Below, one piece after another: positions 44,598 through 53,381 of a stretch of 64,000 nt of DNA. A model generated the notes under the pieces. The model saw only the letters and a program-made list of their open reading frames with translations. It was not told the DNA's origin and made no database searches. Made by a program: the position numbers and the translations under genes. The stretch is from the NCBI GenBank assembly GCA_019359695.1, contig JAHHGV010000029.1, positions 52,964 to 116,963 of the forward strand. Direction: 5' to 3'. Positions within the stretch are counted from its first letter, which is position 1. Every line of letters starts with the position of its first letter. The DNA comes from Brasilonema angustatum HA4187-MV1. GTDB lineage: Bacteria > Cyanobacteriota > Cyanobacteriia > Cyanobacteriales > Nostocaceae.

Positions 44598-45740
44598 GTG
44601 TACCAGCGCAAGGAAAGAAATAAGAAAAAAACGCTGCATTCCCTAACTAATCTTAATTCGGGAATGCTTCAAGGTCGCCCGTTTATTATGCAATTAAAGA
44701 CGACTTCCCAGCAACCAGACTTAAAAACATCTTTAAGTCAGGCAGAACGTTACGGTCATCACCTTGATGCAATTCAGTGTGCAGGTCTTACTACGATGGC
44801 GCCAATACAAATGCTCTCGGTGGAAGAGGAGGAAGAAAAGCTAACGTCGGGTATAAATTTAGAATTAAGCAAGTTGAATGAGAATAATTCTGTACCTAAC
44901 TTATCACAGGTTGCTAAAAACCCCTCTCCAAACCTCTCCCCTCATAGAGAAAAGGCTTTAAATTCTCCCCCCTCTCTTGAAAGAAAGGGGGCTAAGGGGT
45001 TAGGTTTTACTCCCTCGTTTCCACATGACGGGAAAAGTCATAATTCAGAATTAAAACAGGTTTTGGGTGTTGCTAGTTCGTTAAAAAGCTTTAATAAAAA
45101 ACATCAAAAAGATCCAAAGATTGAGACTGAACCAAAAGAACACTTTAATGAAGAAATGAAAAGTGCAACGGAAACTTCCCAATCAAAAGATAAAGAGAAA
45201 AAGCAAAATTTGGATGAGCATTTAACATCACCTGCAAAAAGTAAGATTTCGGACAATCAAGCAAAAGAAGAATCATCGCAATCTCAAGACCCCGAAGTTA
45301 GTAGATTGTTAAATAAACCAACTCAGAGTAATTTAGCAGGTTCGGGTGGTGGTATCCAACAGAACAATCAAGAGAAACAGTTTGTTGCTCCTCCTTCTAC
45401 TTACAATGAAAATAAAAGCGCTCCAAGTCCGAAAGTGGGAACGCACGGTCAATCTTTAGCAAAGAGAGAAGCGATGGATATGTTGGGTAATAACAAAAGA
45501 TTTGCCACTACCCAGCGTGCGGTTAAAATTCCTGTAAGCGAAACAGATAAATCTGAAAGTAGCAAAGGAGAAGATAGTAAGCAGCAAGTCAAATTAAAAG
45601 ATGCAGCAGAGCTAGTTCGTGACCAAGTAGTTAACGAAGATAGACAAGTGAAGGAATACCTTCGAGGAAGGCTGAATTTAGACCCGGCAATAGTTGCTAA
45701 ACAGGGTGGTGAACAATTGATTTTGCAAAAAATGCAATGA
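44598..45740 (+). CDS. Candidate eCIS cargo or cargo-adaptor 1
   Basis: The protein has 380 residues from a GTG start; no in-frame ATG is closer. Residues 26-60 carry the shared signature (GRPFIMQ, then DLKTSLSQAERYGHHLDAIQ), followed by MAPIQM, which recurs as MTPIQK in the next gene. The rest is very hydrophilic, Lys/Glu/Ser-rich and probably disordered. A dispersed cyanobacterial intergenic repeat is read through in frame at about 44930-45010 (NPSPNLSPHREKALNSPPSL). The last 40 residues (NEDRQVKEYLRGRLNLDPAI) are helical and share RQVxEYxRG with the next protein. No enzymatic domain is visible. It diverges from the DUF4157 gene. Confidence 0.62.
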   Translation: MYQRKERNKKKTLHSLTNLNSGMLQGRPFIMQLKTTSQQPDLKTSLSQAERYGHHLDAIQCAGLTTMAPIQMLSVEEEEEKLTSGINLELSKLNENNSVPNLSQVAKNPSPNLSPHREKALNSPPSLERKGAKGLGFTPSFPHDGKSHNSELKQVLGVASSLKSFNKKHQKDPKIETEPKEHFNEEMKSATETSQSKDKEKKQNLDEHLTSPAKSKISDNQAKEESSQSQDPEVSRLLNKPTQSNLAGSGGGIQQNNQEKQFVAPPSTYNENKSAPSPKVGTHGQSLAKREAMDMLGNNKRFATTQRAVKIPVSETDKSESSKGEDSKQQVKLKDAAELVRDQVVNEDRQVKEYLRGRLNLDPAIVAKQGGEQLILQKMQ

Positions 45741-45961
45741 TAAATTTAGATTTACGACAACGACTGCAAAGTCGGTAAACTGAGAATATGTAATTATTTT
45801 ATTTTAAATATATGCAAAATAAACTTCTGACTCAAAGGAAAGATACGCAGGAGAAAGTCGAAAATATTATCTGCTTAAAGGGTAAAGATTTTAGCAATGC
45901 CTGAAGAGATTTCGAGTGAAACTAGGTAAAAAAACATAGGAAAAATGGATAGGAGTTCGCG

Positions 45962-47368
45962 ATGAAAAGCCAGATGCACGCCCGCAACAAGACAACAAGG
46001 GAACAGACACCCGATACCACGGCAAAAGCAAAGCCGATGTACCAGTCGCGCCCGTTTGTTGTGCAGTCGGAATCGGCTCTCAAGTCACAGCCGCCAGATT
46101 TGAAGGCATCGTTGAAGGAAGCAGAGCGCTACGGTCATCACTTAAGTAAAAAGCAGTTTCCTACGGACGAAAAGGGCAAAAGCGCAGAAAACGAAGTGGA
46201 TGCAGCCAAAAAACTCGGTAAAGAGAGAAATTTTGCGTCGGATGCGGGAAACCTTGGCAGGATGACACCGATTCAAAAGGCAGAGAATGGAGAGGAAAGG
46301 GACCCGGCAGTTTTACGGCAGAAGTATGCAGGGAGGTGGCAAGAAACAGGTCAACCATGGGACAAAGCGCAAAGCCATATCATAGACAAACATGGAGATG
46401 CGAGACACATAGATGCGAATAGGCAGGTCGCGGAATATATGAGAGGAACGCATAGGGCAGCGGAGCGGATGGAGTTGCCCCCTCAGGGGCAGAAAAACTC
46501 CAAAGGATATACGGATACACCAATCCGCAACAATAGGGAGATTTTGGCTGCAGGAGCCCGCCAAGTGAAAAATCAGAGTGGAAACGTGGAGAAAATGCAA
46601 TTGTTAGACCAGGAAAACAAAAAGGTAGGAAAGGTCTATAGTTCACCATATAGTAATAATACACGCAGTGAAAATGCAGCCAGGAGCCCAAAAGGGCAGA
46701 CACCTTTTTCGAGTATAATAGCTCACGGCGGACCAAATAAGAGTGATTACAGCAAAAAGGCTGATAATAATATATACGGGAACGCGCACTATAACAGCAC
46801 AGACTCTAGCGCAAGGAACAAGCGAGCTGCTGTAAGTGTATCGGAAATGACCAGGGGGATGGGGGCAGGTGCAGGTCAGATAATGGCAGAAGAGAGCGGA
46901 TATTTATTTGACTCAAATACCACCCGAGATGGAGCATATGGAAATAAAGATACGGCGGGCCGGATGCCAGCCGCATATAAAGGGTCACAAAAAGACATCA
47001 TCACAACTGAGACAGCAGCACTCCAAAACGATGATGAGAAAATGATGGAGACGAGATTAGGAAAACAGTTAAACTATCAATTAGATTACGAGAGGAGACA
47101 AAGACATAAGCCATTAGAGAGGAGTGCGAGCGAACCGTTGCCAGCCACCCGGGCACAGCAAAGAGAGGAAACGAACGCAGCGTTGAAGAGGACTGGTTTT
47201 AATGAACAGGATGTTCGTCGAGCGGGATTAGAGCCAGGGAAAAACGACTTTGAAACAGCGGTCACGGGTAATTTAAGAAAAGAAGAGCTTAGTTTACCAC
47301 AGGAAATCCAAGAAATTACAGACTTTAAAAAATTTTTTAAACAGAAAAAAGAAAGAGAGAAAAAATAA
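45962..47368 (+). CDS. Candidate eCIS cargo/toxin 2
   Basis: The protein has 468 residues with a good ribosome-binding site (TAGGAG, 8 bp before ATG). Residues 29-65 carry the shared signature (SRPFVVQ, then DLKASLKEAERYGHHLSKKQ), followed by MTPIQK near residue 102. The remaining 360 residues are unassigned. They are polar, rich in Arg, Asn, Gly and Tyr, with blocks like HIIDKHGDARHIDANRQVAE, SSIIAHGGPNKSDY and VSVSEMTRGMGAGAG, and end in a Lys/Glu-rich tail. The layout resembles a polymorphic toxin: a constant leader and a private C-terminus. By eye the base and codon use is richer in G and C than its neighbours, suggesting recent acquisition. No immunity gene is obvious. Confidence 0.65.
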   Translation: MKSQMHARNKTTREQTPDTTAKAKPMYQSRPFVVQSESALKSQPPDLKASLKEAERYGHHLSKKQFPTDEKGKSAENEVDAAKKLGKERNFASDAGNLGRMTPIQKAENGEERDPAVLRQKYAGRWQETGQPWDKAQSHIIDKHGDARHIDANRQVAEYMRGTHRAAERMELPPQGQKNSKGYTDTPIRNNREILAAGARQVKNQSGNVEKMQLLDQENKKVGKVYSSPYSNNTRSENAARSPKGQTPFSSIIAHGGPNKSDYSKKADNNIYGNAHYNSTDSSARNKRAAVSVSEMTRGMGAGAGQIMAEESGYLFDSNTTRDGAYGNKDTAGRMPAAYKGSQKDIITTETAALQNDDEKMMETRLGKQLNYQLDYERRQRHKPLERSASEPLPATRAQQREETNAALKRTGFNEQDVRRAGLEPGKNDFETAVTGNLRKEELSLPQEIQEITDFKKFFKQKKEREKK

Positions 47369-47792
47369 AGTTTGAAGAGAAAAAATAAAGCTTGAGCCAC
47401 CAGTCGGGATGAGGCAGAAAATGGTGTAGAAACTGACGCTACCGTTGTAAACATGGAAGAGGAAGATAGGCGAAATTGCGGACTATACCAAGGACGCGAT
47501 CAAAAAGAAAAATTGTGAGGAACATGTCGGAGCGATAAAAAGGAGATGGTGGGAAACTTGAGAGAAGAAACTAGAACTCGGTAGGAAGAAAAGGCACGAG
47601 TGAGGGGAGGTCGGAGCGAATAGCGCCCATACAAAGGGGTATATTGGGACGAAGAGTGGAAAAAAAGCGACAAACCAAAGCTCGTGAACAAACGGGAATG
47701 TGAGAGCTTGCAAATCGTGTAGTGCGATCGCCAAACTTGTATGGAGAGGAAAAAAAGTAACGCACATAGCCAACAGAAAAATAGATGTACGC
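47369..47792. other. Non-coding stretch downstream of the candidate toxin
   Basis: This is 424 bp of strongly purine-biased plus-strand sequence without a credible gene. A short direct repeat (GAGAAAAAATAAAG twice, 47357-47389) covers the end of the preceding gene. It looks like eroded coding DNA acquired along with the candidate toxin. Confidence 0.4.
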
Positions 47793-48316
47793 TGAACTTT
47801 TTAAGTTAGTTGTTAATACAGAAAATCTTCGATAACTTTCCATACGCTGTAGTAAATAGTTTACCTCGACATTGGCGTGGCGCTCATGAGAATCTTTTAC
47901 TTGACTACGTTTACCAAACAAAACATCTACCTCATCAAATAATAGTACTACACCTCCTAACTCTGCCGCATCAAATACCCTACCAAGATTTTTCTCTATT
48001 TCCCCAATATACTTACTAACTACTGCACTTAAATCAATCCGGTATAAATCTAATTGCAATTTTCGCGCGAGTACTTCAGCAGCCATTGTTTTACCAGTAC
48101 CACTAAGACCAGCAAACAAAGCGCTTATCTCCAATCCTCGCTTGCTTTTACCTCCAAAACCCCAGCGCTCATAAACCTTTGCTCGTTGTTTAACTTGTAC
48201 AGCAACATCTCTAAGAACTTGTATCTGAGATTCTGGCAATACTAAATCGGACCAGTTCGCTGCACAATCAATTCACTGTGCTAAATCATCTAATTTCGGA
48301 CGAGCTTGCGTGCGGT
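47793..48316 (-). pseudogene. Partial duplicate of the eCIS AAA+ ATPase gene
   Basis: The sequence is closely similar to 49598-50120 of the intact ATPase gene: the same Walker A (LFAGLSGTGKTMAAEV), Walker B (LLFDEVDVLFGKRS, where the intact copy has DEADALFG) and LLQRMESYRRFSVLTTNLKS. Both ends are missing, an in-frame TGA (48273-48275 region) replaces an Arg codon upstream of MPESQ, and the 3' end runs into unrelated sequence. An ORF from 48239 is open but would carry a foreign C-terminus. It lies beside the candidate toxin gene. Confidence 0.85.
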
Positions 48317-48395
48317 ACTGTTGTAGTATTCATTACCAAAAGTAAGTATCTTTATTTATAGCTAACGAAGAAACTAAATTACTTAAAATTAACTT

Positions 48396-48824
48396 TCACT
48401 CTTCCCAATTTTCTATCTTGAGGTTTGGAATTTGGGAAAAGTCTTTGTAATTGCGTGTGACTATCGTTGCGTCAAGAGCCAGAGCTATGGACGCAATACG
48501 TAAATCTTTTTCAATTTTCTTTTTTGCTAGAGCCTTGGAGTTTTGCCGTAAAACTTGATAGCAGTTTTCGGCATCTAGGTCAAAGTTTAAAACGGTTATC
48601 ACCTTGAAAAACTCTGTAGTTTCCCACAGCTTGGTGTAAAGGTAAATAAGCTTTGGCGCTTGTGCAGGGTCATTTAATCTCCCAACCCAGGCATTAAATA
48701 GCTCTTGCACGGTAATTACGGTGATTGCTACATCATTAGAATATTTTGCAACAGAGGCAATTATTGGCTTATTTCCAGCTAGAAACAATGAGGCATGGTC
48801 AGTATCGAGAATCCAGAAGCTCAT
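48396..48824 (-). CDS. PIN-domain ribonuclease toxin (VapC-like)
   Basis: The protein has 142 residues. PIN acidic residues are visible: D7 and D9 in ILDTDHAS, E41 in TVQELFN, D107 in EKDLRIAS, and D128 in TRNYKDF. The residue pattern LDTDH at the start and TRNxxDF at the end is typical for VapC/FitB-type toxins. Its start overlaps the upstream gene by ATGA (48821-48824), the usual coupling in toxin-antitoxin pairs. It lies between the broken and intact ATPase copies. Confidence 0.85.
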   Translation of the reverse strand: MSFWILDTDHASLFLAGNKPIIASVAKYSNDVAITVITVQELFNAWVGRLNDPAQAPKLIYLYTKLWETTEFFKVITVLNFDLDAENCYQVLRQNSKALAKKKIEKDLRIASIALALDATIVTRNYKDFSQIPNLKIENWEE

Positions 48825-49129
48825 ATATCGCTGTCTTGTTCGCGTTCTGCTCTTATTTCTTTGATGATTTCCATAAAATCTGGATCATCTTTAAAAATTC
48901 CAGCAAATTTCATCAAAGGGTGATCTGAGGTAGATGCTTGTACAGGCACCGGAATCTTAATAATTTCCGCTTTTGCTAGACGCTTCTGTAATAGCTGCTG
49001 AACTTTCTCAACTGCGCCCTGTTTAGTTTCATCTGTAGTTTGGCAATTAGGAATTTCTAGGACAGTAGCTACAGTAGAGCCATCGGCTGTACTTTCTAAT
49101 AAAATGTTCCAATTATCCACAGTATTCAC
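48821..49129 (-). CDS. Putative antitoxin of the second PIN pair
   Basis: The protein has 102 residues. The N-terminal half (VDNWNILLESTADGSTVATV, then LEIPNCQTTDETKQGAVEKV) resembles a small HicB-like beta-alpha fold. The C-terminal tail (PLMKFAGIFKDDPDFMEIIK) is the amphipathic segment common to antitoxins of PIN toxins in cyanobacteria. It overlaps the toxin by four bases. The assignment relies on order and tail. Confidence 0.7.
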   Translation of the reverse strand: MNTVDNWNILLESTADGSTVATVLEIPNCQTTDETKQGAVEKVQQLLQKRLAKAEIIKIPVPVQASTSDHPLMKFAGIFKDDPDFMEIIKEIRAEREQDSDI

Positions 49130-49287
49130 CTTTAGTAATGTTTTATTTGCATTTTCAGTTTATTTTAATTATATTTGGATTTTCATAAGAACTAGGTTGG
49201 GCAGATGCTGAGGGATTTTACCTGTGGATTCGGGAGAGTACTCTTGCATCAGGGACTTGCAAATAAAAAAATACCCAAACTAGAAGC

Positions 49288-51306
49288 TCAAACCCAACCT
49301 TTAACCTCAGTATCAGTAAGCGATCGCTCTAATTTGATATACTCGCTCTTAGCTGCCTGCAACATATAATACATTGTCACTGCCTCGTTAGCATCTGCTG
49401 CTAAAAATGCAGCATTCAATGCAATACTGCGAATATTACCTCCTGCGACATTCAATTGTCCCAACTTTTGATAATCTAAACCTTCAGTTGGTGTAGACTT
49501 TGGAAAAATCCGCCGCCAAATTTCTGCCCTTTGAGTCGAATCTGGGAAAGGAAACTGGGTAATAAAGCGAATACGACGAAGAAATGCTTGGTCTAATGAA
49601 CTTTTTAAATTAGTTGTTAATACAGAAAGCCCTCGATAACTTTCCATACGCTGTAGTAAATAGCTTACCTCGACATTGGCGTGACGGTCATGAGAATCTT
49701 TAACTTCACTACGTTTACCAAATAAAGCATCGGCTTCATCAAATAGTAATACTACACCTCCCAACTCAGCTGCATCGAATACTCTACCGAGGTTTTTCTC
49801 TGTCTCCCCAATATACTTACTTACTACTGCACTTAAATCAATTCTATATAAATCTAATCGTAACTCCCGTGCGAGTACTTCTGCTGCCATTGTCTTACCT
49901 GTACCACTGACACCAGCAAACAATGCGCTAATCCCCAATCCTCGCTTGCTTTTGCCTCCAAAACCCCAGCGATCGTATACTTTTGCTCGTTGCTTAACCT
50001 GCATGGCAACATCTCTAAGAACTTGTATCTGAGATTCTGGCAATACCAAATCTTCCCAATTCGCCGCACAATCAATTCGCTGTGCTAAATCATCTAATTT
50101 CGGACGAGCTTGCGCACGGCAAGTATCCCAGAGAAGATAGTTAAAATCTGTTGTGGGTTCTATATTTTCTGCAACTTCTGACTCTTGCTGACGCCACTGA
50201 ACGCTAGCTTGAGAACAAGCCGCTTGAATCACCGGAACACTGAGATTGAATTGAGATACTAAGTTATCGACTTGAACATTAATAGATTCAGACGTGCCAT
50301 CCAATGCTTGTTCCCAAATAGTGTACTGCTCCTTTGTTGTCGGACGTTCGATGTCAAAAACTAGTAATGGTCTTAATCGCGATCGCTTGCGTTCGGTAGT
50401 AGTAAGAATTACCGGAGAACGCATCCACTCGCATAAATACGTAATCGTTCCTTCTTTTCCGGTATCTGCACCTTCCAAGTCATCGCAGTCAATTAACAGC
50501 GCACAATTAGCTAGTGACACTTCCCGCTCCCAAAGTAATTTAAATTGTTTGAGGTCACTGGGAGTTGTTGGCAAAGCATGAGCAGCAATTGCATATAAGT
50601 TTAATTCCAAATAGTGACAAGCTAGAGCTGCAATTGGACGTTTACTAGCTACCTCATTTCCACATAACTGTAATATTGGCAGCTTGAGAAAATCATGAAT
50701 CTCTACCCACCAAGCAGCTACCATTTTTTCCGAGATTTGTGAGTGAGAGGGAACTAAATCAGAAGGCGCCCCTACAGGTTCGACTATTCCCAACAAACGG
50801 TCATCTAAATGCTGTACACCCATTAAATAATGCAGTATCCGTTCATCAATCCGCAAAGGGCTACTCATCAACTCACTTCCAGAACCCACTTCGATTAACT
50901 TCCACCTGCGTAATGAACCAGCCGGAGTAAAGGCGCCCCAGTGCATACCTTCCAATACCGTCATCGCCAAACCAAAAGTCGGATAAGTACGCTGTGCATT
51001 TCCACAAGCAGCAGCGCAAAGTATTGGAAAACTCGCATCAAGTTCTACACCAGCACATAACAGCAGTAAATTTCGTTCAAAATCACTTAAACCAAAAGTC
51101 GCACAAAGTCTATCTAACGCAGACGGTTCAGCGGATGTAATCGAATCTATTAAATCTTTCGCTACTGGACTTTCCCCATGTGTAATATCCTCCTCCAGCA
51201 AACTTGGATCAGCGTGGTTCAGCAAAGTCTCCCTAAGCTGGCTTAAGGCGATCGTCATATACGCATGATTATCAACGTTCTGATTGCTGGTAGTCGTTGC
51301 GCTCAT
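49288..51306 (-). CDS. eCIS AAA+ ATPase (Pvc15/Afp15-like)
   Basis: The protein has 672 residues. The N-terminal 430 include an inactive AAA-like part (ALLIDCDDLEGADTGKEGTI, VILTTTERKRSRLRPLLVFD), and the C-terminal 250 are an active AAA+ domain with Walker A GVSGTGKT near residue 462, Walker B LLFDEADALFGKR, sensor 1 LTTNLKSSLD and arginine finger RRIRF. This double layout is that of the ATPase found in every eCIS cluster (Pvc15), needed for assembly or cargo loading. It shares its strand with the baseplate genes but is separated from them by two unusual genes. A partial copy is at 47793-48316. Confidence 0.87.
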   Translation of the reverse strand: MSATTTSNQNVDNHAYMTIALSQLRETLLNHADPSLLEEDITHGESPVAKDLIDSITSAEPSALDRLCATFGLSDFERNLLLLCAGVELDASFPILCAAACGNAQRTYPTFGLAMTVLEGMHWGAFTPAGSLRRWKLIEVGSGSELMSSPLRIDERILHYLMGVQHLDDRLLGIVEPVGAPSDLVPSHSQISEKMVAAWWVEIHDFLKLPILQLCGNEVASKRPIAALACHYLELNLYAIAAHALPTTPSDLKQFKLLWEREVSLANCALLIDCDDLEGADTGKEGTITYLCEWMRSPVILTTTERKRSRLRPLLVFDIERPTTKEQYTIWEQALDGTSESINVQVDNLVSQFNLSVPVIQAACSQASVQWRQQESEVAENIEPTTDFNYLLWDTCRAQARPKLDDLAQRIDCAANWEDLVLPESQIQVLRDVAMQVKQRAKVYDRWGFGGKSKRGLGISALFAGVSGTGKTMAAEVLARELRLDLYRIDLSAVVSKYIGETEKNLGRVFDAAELGGVVLLFDEADALFGKRSEVKDSHDRHANVEVSYLLQRMESYRGLSVLTTNLKSSLDQAFLRRIRFITQFPFPDSTQRAEIWRRIFPKSTPTEGLDYQKLGQLNVAGGNIRSIALNAAFLAADANEAVTMYYMLQAAKSEYIKLERSLTDTEVKGWV

Positions 51307-51562
51307 CGTTATATATCAAGCATTTAAGTATCAAAAAATACTATTTCCAAATTATAAATTGTTGTAGAGACTTTGACATGTAACGTCTACGTAAGCGTGA
51401 AATTAATTACACATACCACTAGTTTTGATGGATTATTGTACTGTGCTTTAAGATAAGCATAAGAGAAAATACATTCCAGACTTATTCGACTTTCGTCTAT
51501 AATTGTCATTTTGATGCGATTTCGCTACTAAGGATTCCAGATACAGTTAAGTACAAACGCTC

Positions 51563-53095
51563 TTAAAAGTGGTATCCAATTCCTAACACTAACCCAACAT
51601 CTGTTTGATCGAAGAAGCCAACATTTAATCCAGCAGTTGCAGTAAATTCACGTGATAATGGTACATCTACACCACCGGTGAGAAGAAATCCGACGGAATC
51701 ACCTCCACTTGTAGAAATTGCTGCTCCCCCTCCAATATAAGGAACTGCTATTATTTTGGATTCTCCAAGTTCTGTGAATGATTCCACTGGAAAGTCAATT
51801 GTTACAGGTAGAAGAAATACAGCTTTGTCACTGACCGCAACAGCAGGTCGAAAAGAGAAGTTTTTTGTTAAACCAATTTTACCGAAGACAGTAAAGGCAT
51901 TTTCACCTAAAGCAGTATCTCCACTCAATCCAAAATTACCACCTATCCCAACATAGTTAGGTATTAACTGATATTGAGTTTGTTGCTGTGTAGGCGGAGT
52001 TATTTGTTGCTGTGTAGGCGGAGTTATTTGTTGCTGTGTAGGCGGAGTTATTTGTTGTTGTGTAGGCGGAGTTATTTGTTGTTGTGTAGGCGGAGTTATT
52101 TGTTGTTGTGTAGGCGGAGTTATTTGTTGTTGTGTAGGCGGAGTTATTTGTTGTTGTGTAGGCGGAGTTATTTGTTGCTGTGTAGGCGGAGTTATTTGTT
52201 GCTGTGTAGGCGGAGTTATTTGTTGTTGTGTAGGCGGAGTTATTTGTTGTTGTGTAGGCGGAGTTATTTGTTGTTGTGTAGGCGGAGTTATTTGTTGTTG
52301 TGTAGGCGGAGTTATTTGTTGTTGTGTAGGCGGAGTTATTTGTTGTTGTGTGGGCGGAGTTATTTGTTGCTGTGTGGGCGGAGTTATTTGTTGCTGTGTG
52401 GGCGGAGTTATTTGTTGCTGTGTGGGTTTAGTTGGTTGTTGCTGTGTGGGTTTAGTTGGTTGTTGCTGTGTGGGCGGAGTTGGTTGTTGCTGTGTGGGTT
52501 TAGTTGGTTGTTGCTGTGTGGGTTTAGTTGGTTGTTGCTGTGTGGGCGGAGTTGGTTGTTGCTGTGTGGGTTTAGTTGGTTGTTGCTGTGTGGGTTTAGT
52601 TGGTTGTTGTTGTGTGGGCGGAGTTGGTTGTTGCTGTGTGGGCGGAGTTATTTGTTGTTGTGTGGGCGGAGTTTGTTGTTGTTGTGTGGGCGGAGTTTGT
52701 TGTTGTTGTGTGGGCGGAGTTTGTTGTTGTTGTGTGGGCGGAGTTTGTTGTTGTTGTGTGGGCGGAGTTTGTTGTTGTTGTGTGGGCGGAGTTGGGCTTA
52801 TTGGATTATATGGACGTGTTGGACTTGGGCTTACGGAATCTTCTGGAGGTGTTGAACTTGGGCTTATTGGATTATATGGACGTGTTGGACTTGGGCTTAC
52901 GGAATCTTCTGGAGGTGTTGAACTTGGGTTTTGGCTTATGAGATTTTTTTTAGGTGGTGAAGTTGAGGCAGTTGGCAATGAATGAATAGCAGTAAGTTGC
53001 GCTAGAGATGGTCGCACAAAAATGAATAAACTTGTAATAGAAAGTAACGAAGCTTTGGATAAAAAAATTATCAGCTTTGCAAGTGATTGATTCAT
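51563..53095 (-). CDS. Secreted Pro/Gln-repeat protein with beta-barrel-like C-terminal domain
   Basis: The protein has 510 residues. A signal peptide is clear (residues 5-32, ending RPSLAQ). Two 19-residue repeats follow (ISPSSTPPEDSVSPSPTRPY), then about 34 copies of an 8-residue unit (TPPTQQQ with I, P or Q; some TKPTQQQP), expected to be an extended polyproline-like rod. The last 135 residues (YVGIGGNFGLSGDTALGENA, then glycine- and aromatic-alternating strands to GLVLGIGYHF) have the pattern of an outer-membrane beta-barrel, ending in Phe. A stalk-plus-barrel could cross the peptidoglycan. It lies in the eCIS locus between the ATPase and the MORN kinase, so it could anchor or receive the particle, but no such family is known to me. 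Confidence 0.72.
   Translation of the reverse strand: MNQSLAKLIIFLSKASLLSITSLFIFVRPSLAQLTAIHSLPTASTSPPKKNLISQNPSSTPPEDSVSPSPTRPYNPISPSSTPPEDSVSPSPTRPYNPISPTPPTQQQQTPPTQQQQTPPTQQQQTPPTQQQQTPPTQQQQTPPTQQQITPPTQQQPTPPTQQQPTKPTQQQPTKPTQQQPTPPTQQQPTKPTQQQPTKPTQQQPTPPTQQQPTKPTQQQPTKPTQQQITPPTQQQITPPTQQQITPPTQQQITPPTQQQITPPTQQQITPPTQQQITPPTQQQITPPTQQQITPPTQQQITPPTQQQITPPTQQQITPPTQQQITPPTQQQITPPTQQQITPPTQQQITPPTQQQITPPTQQQITPPTQQQTQYQLIPNYVGIGGNFGLSGDTALGENAFTVFGKIGLTKNFSFRPAVAVSDKAVFLLPVTIDFPVESFTELGESKIIAVPYIGGGAAISTSGGDSVGFLLTGGVDVPLSREFTATAGLNVGFFDQTDVGLVLGIGYHF
51980..52793. repeat. 24-bp minisatellite, about 34 copies
   Basis: The unit TGTGTAGGCGGAGTTATTTG plus TTGT (plus strand) varies in a few positions. 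Units differ in blocks: an ITPPTQQQ block of about 18, a higher-order PTPPTQQQ/PTKPTQQQ/PTKPTQQQ 72-bp triplet repeated three times, and a QTPPTQQQ block. Copy number changes keep the frame. Confidence 0.93.
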
Positions 53096-53381
53096 TTTGT
53101 ACTCCTGTAAATATCAAAAATTAGGAAAAAATAGTCTTTACTCATGTTAGTTTTCAAATAAATTAATTTCTTATAATTTAGCTTTTATCTATAGCAATCC
53201 GGATTGTAACATGAGAAAATATGGAAATGAAAAGTACATTTTTATAAGCATTTCCAAAATTTTATTGATCGCAAACAATTTAAGATTACTATATGTAATT
53301 TATTAAATTTAATTAAATAAAAAAATTATAGTTTGGAAAAATATTAACAATTCCAAGTTTTAAAATTAGGAGTTTTCAAAA

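Noticed and set aside
44598..47368. Bacteriocin or Rhs/CdiA toxin
   Set aside because: No RHS repeats, haemagglutinin repeats or leader-peptide double-glycine sites were found; only the eCIS-type leader is supported.
46161..47773. Several minus-strand ORFs opposite candidate toxin 2
   Set aside because: They are shadows caused by purine bias on the plus strand; compositions (Phe/Leu/Ser/Pro-rich) are not protein-like and they conflict with the gene that has a good ribosome-binding site.
47571..48239. Functional 222-aa AAA+ protein
   Set aside because: It is a truncated copy of the 49288-51306 gene with a foreign C-terminus and loss of the sensor/arginine finger region.
51980..52793. CRISPR array
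   Set aside because: Units are contiguous 24-bp coding repeats without spacers.
51974..52985. Long plus-strand ORFs of Cys/Leu/Arg or Cys/Val/Gly repeats
   Set aside because: They are translations of the 24-bp minisatellite in other frames; the minus frame has a signal peptide and a folded-looking C-terminus.
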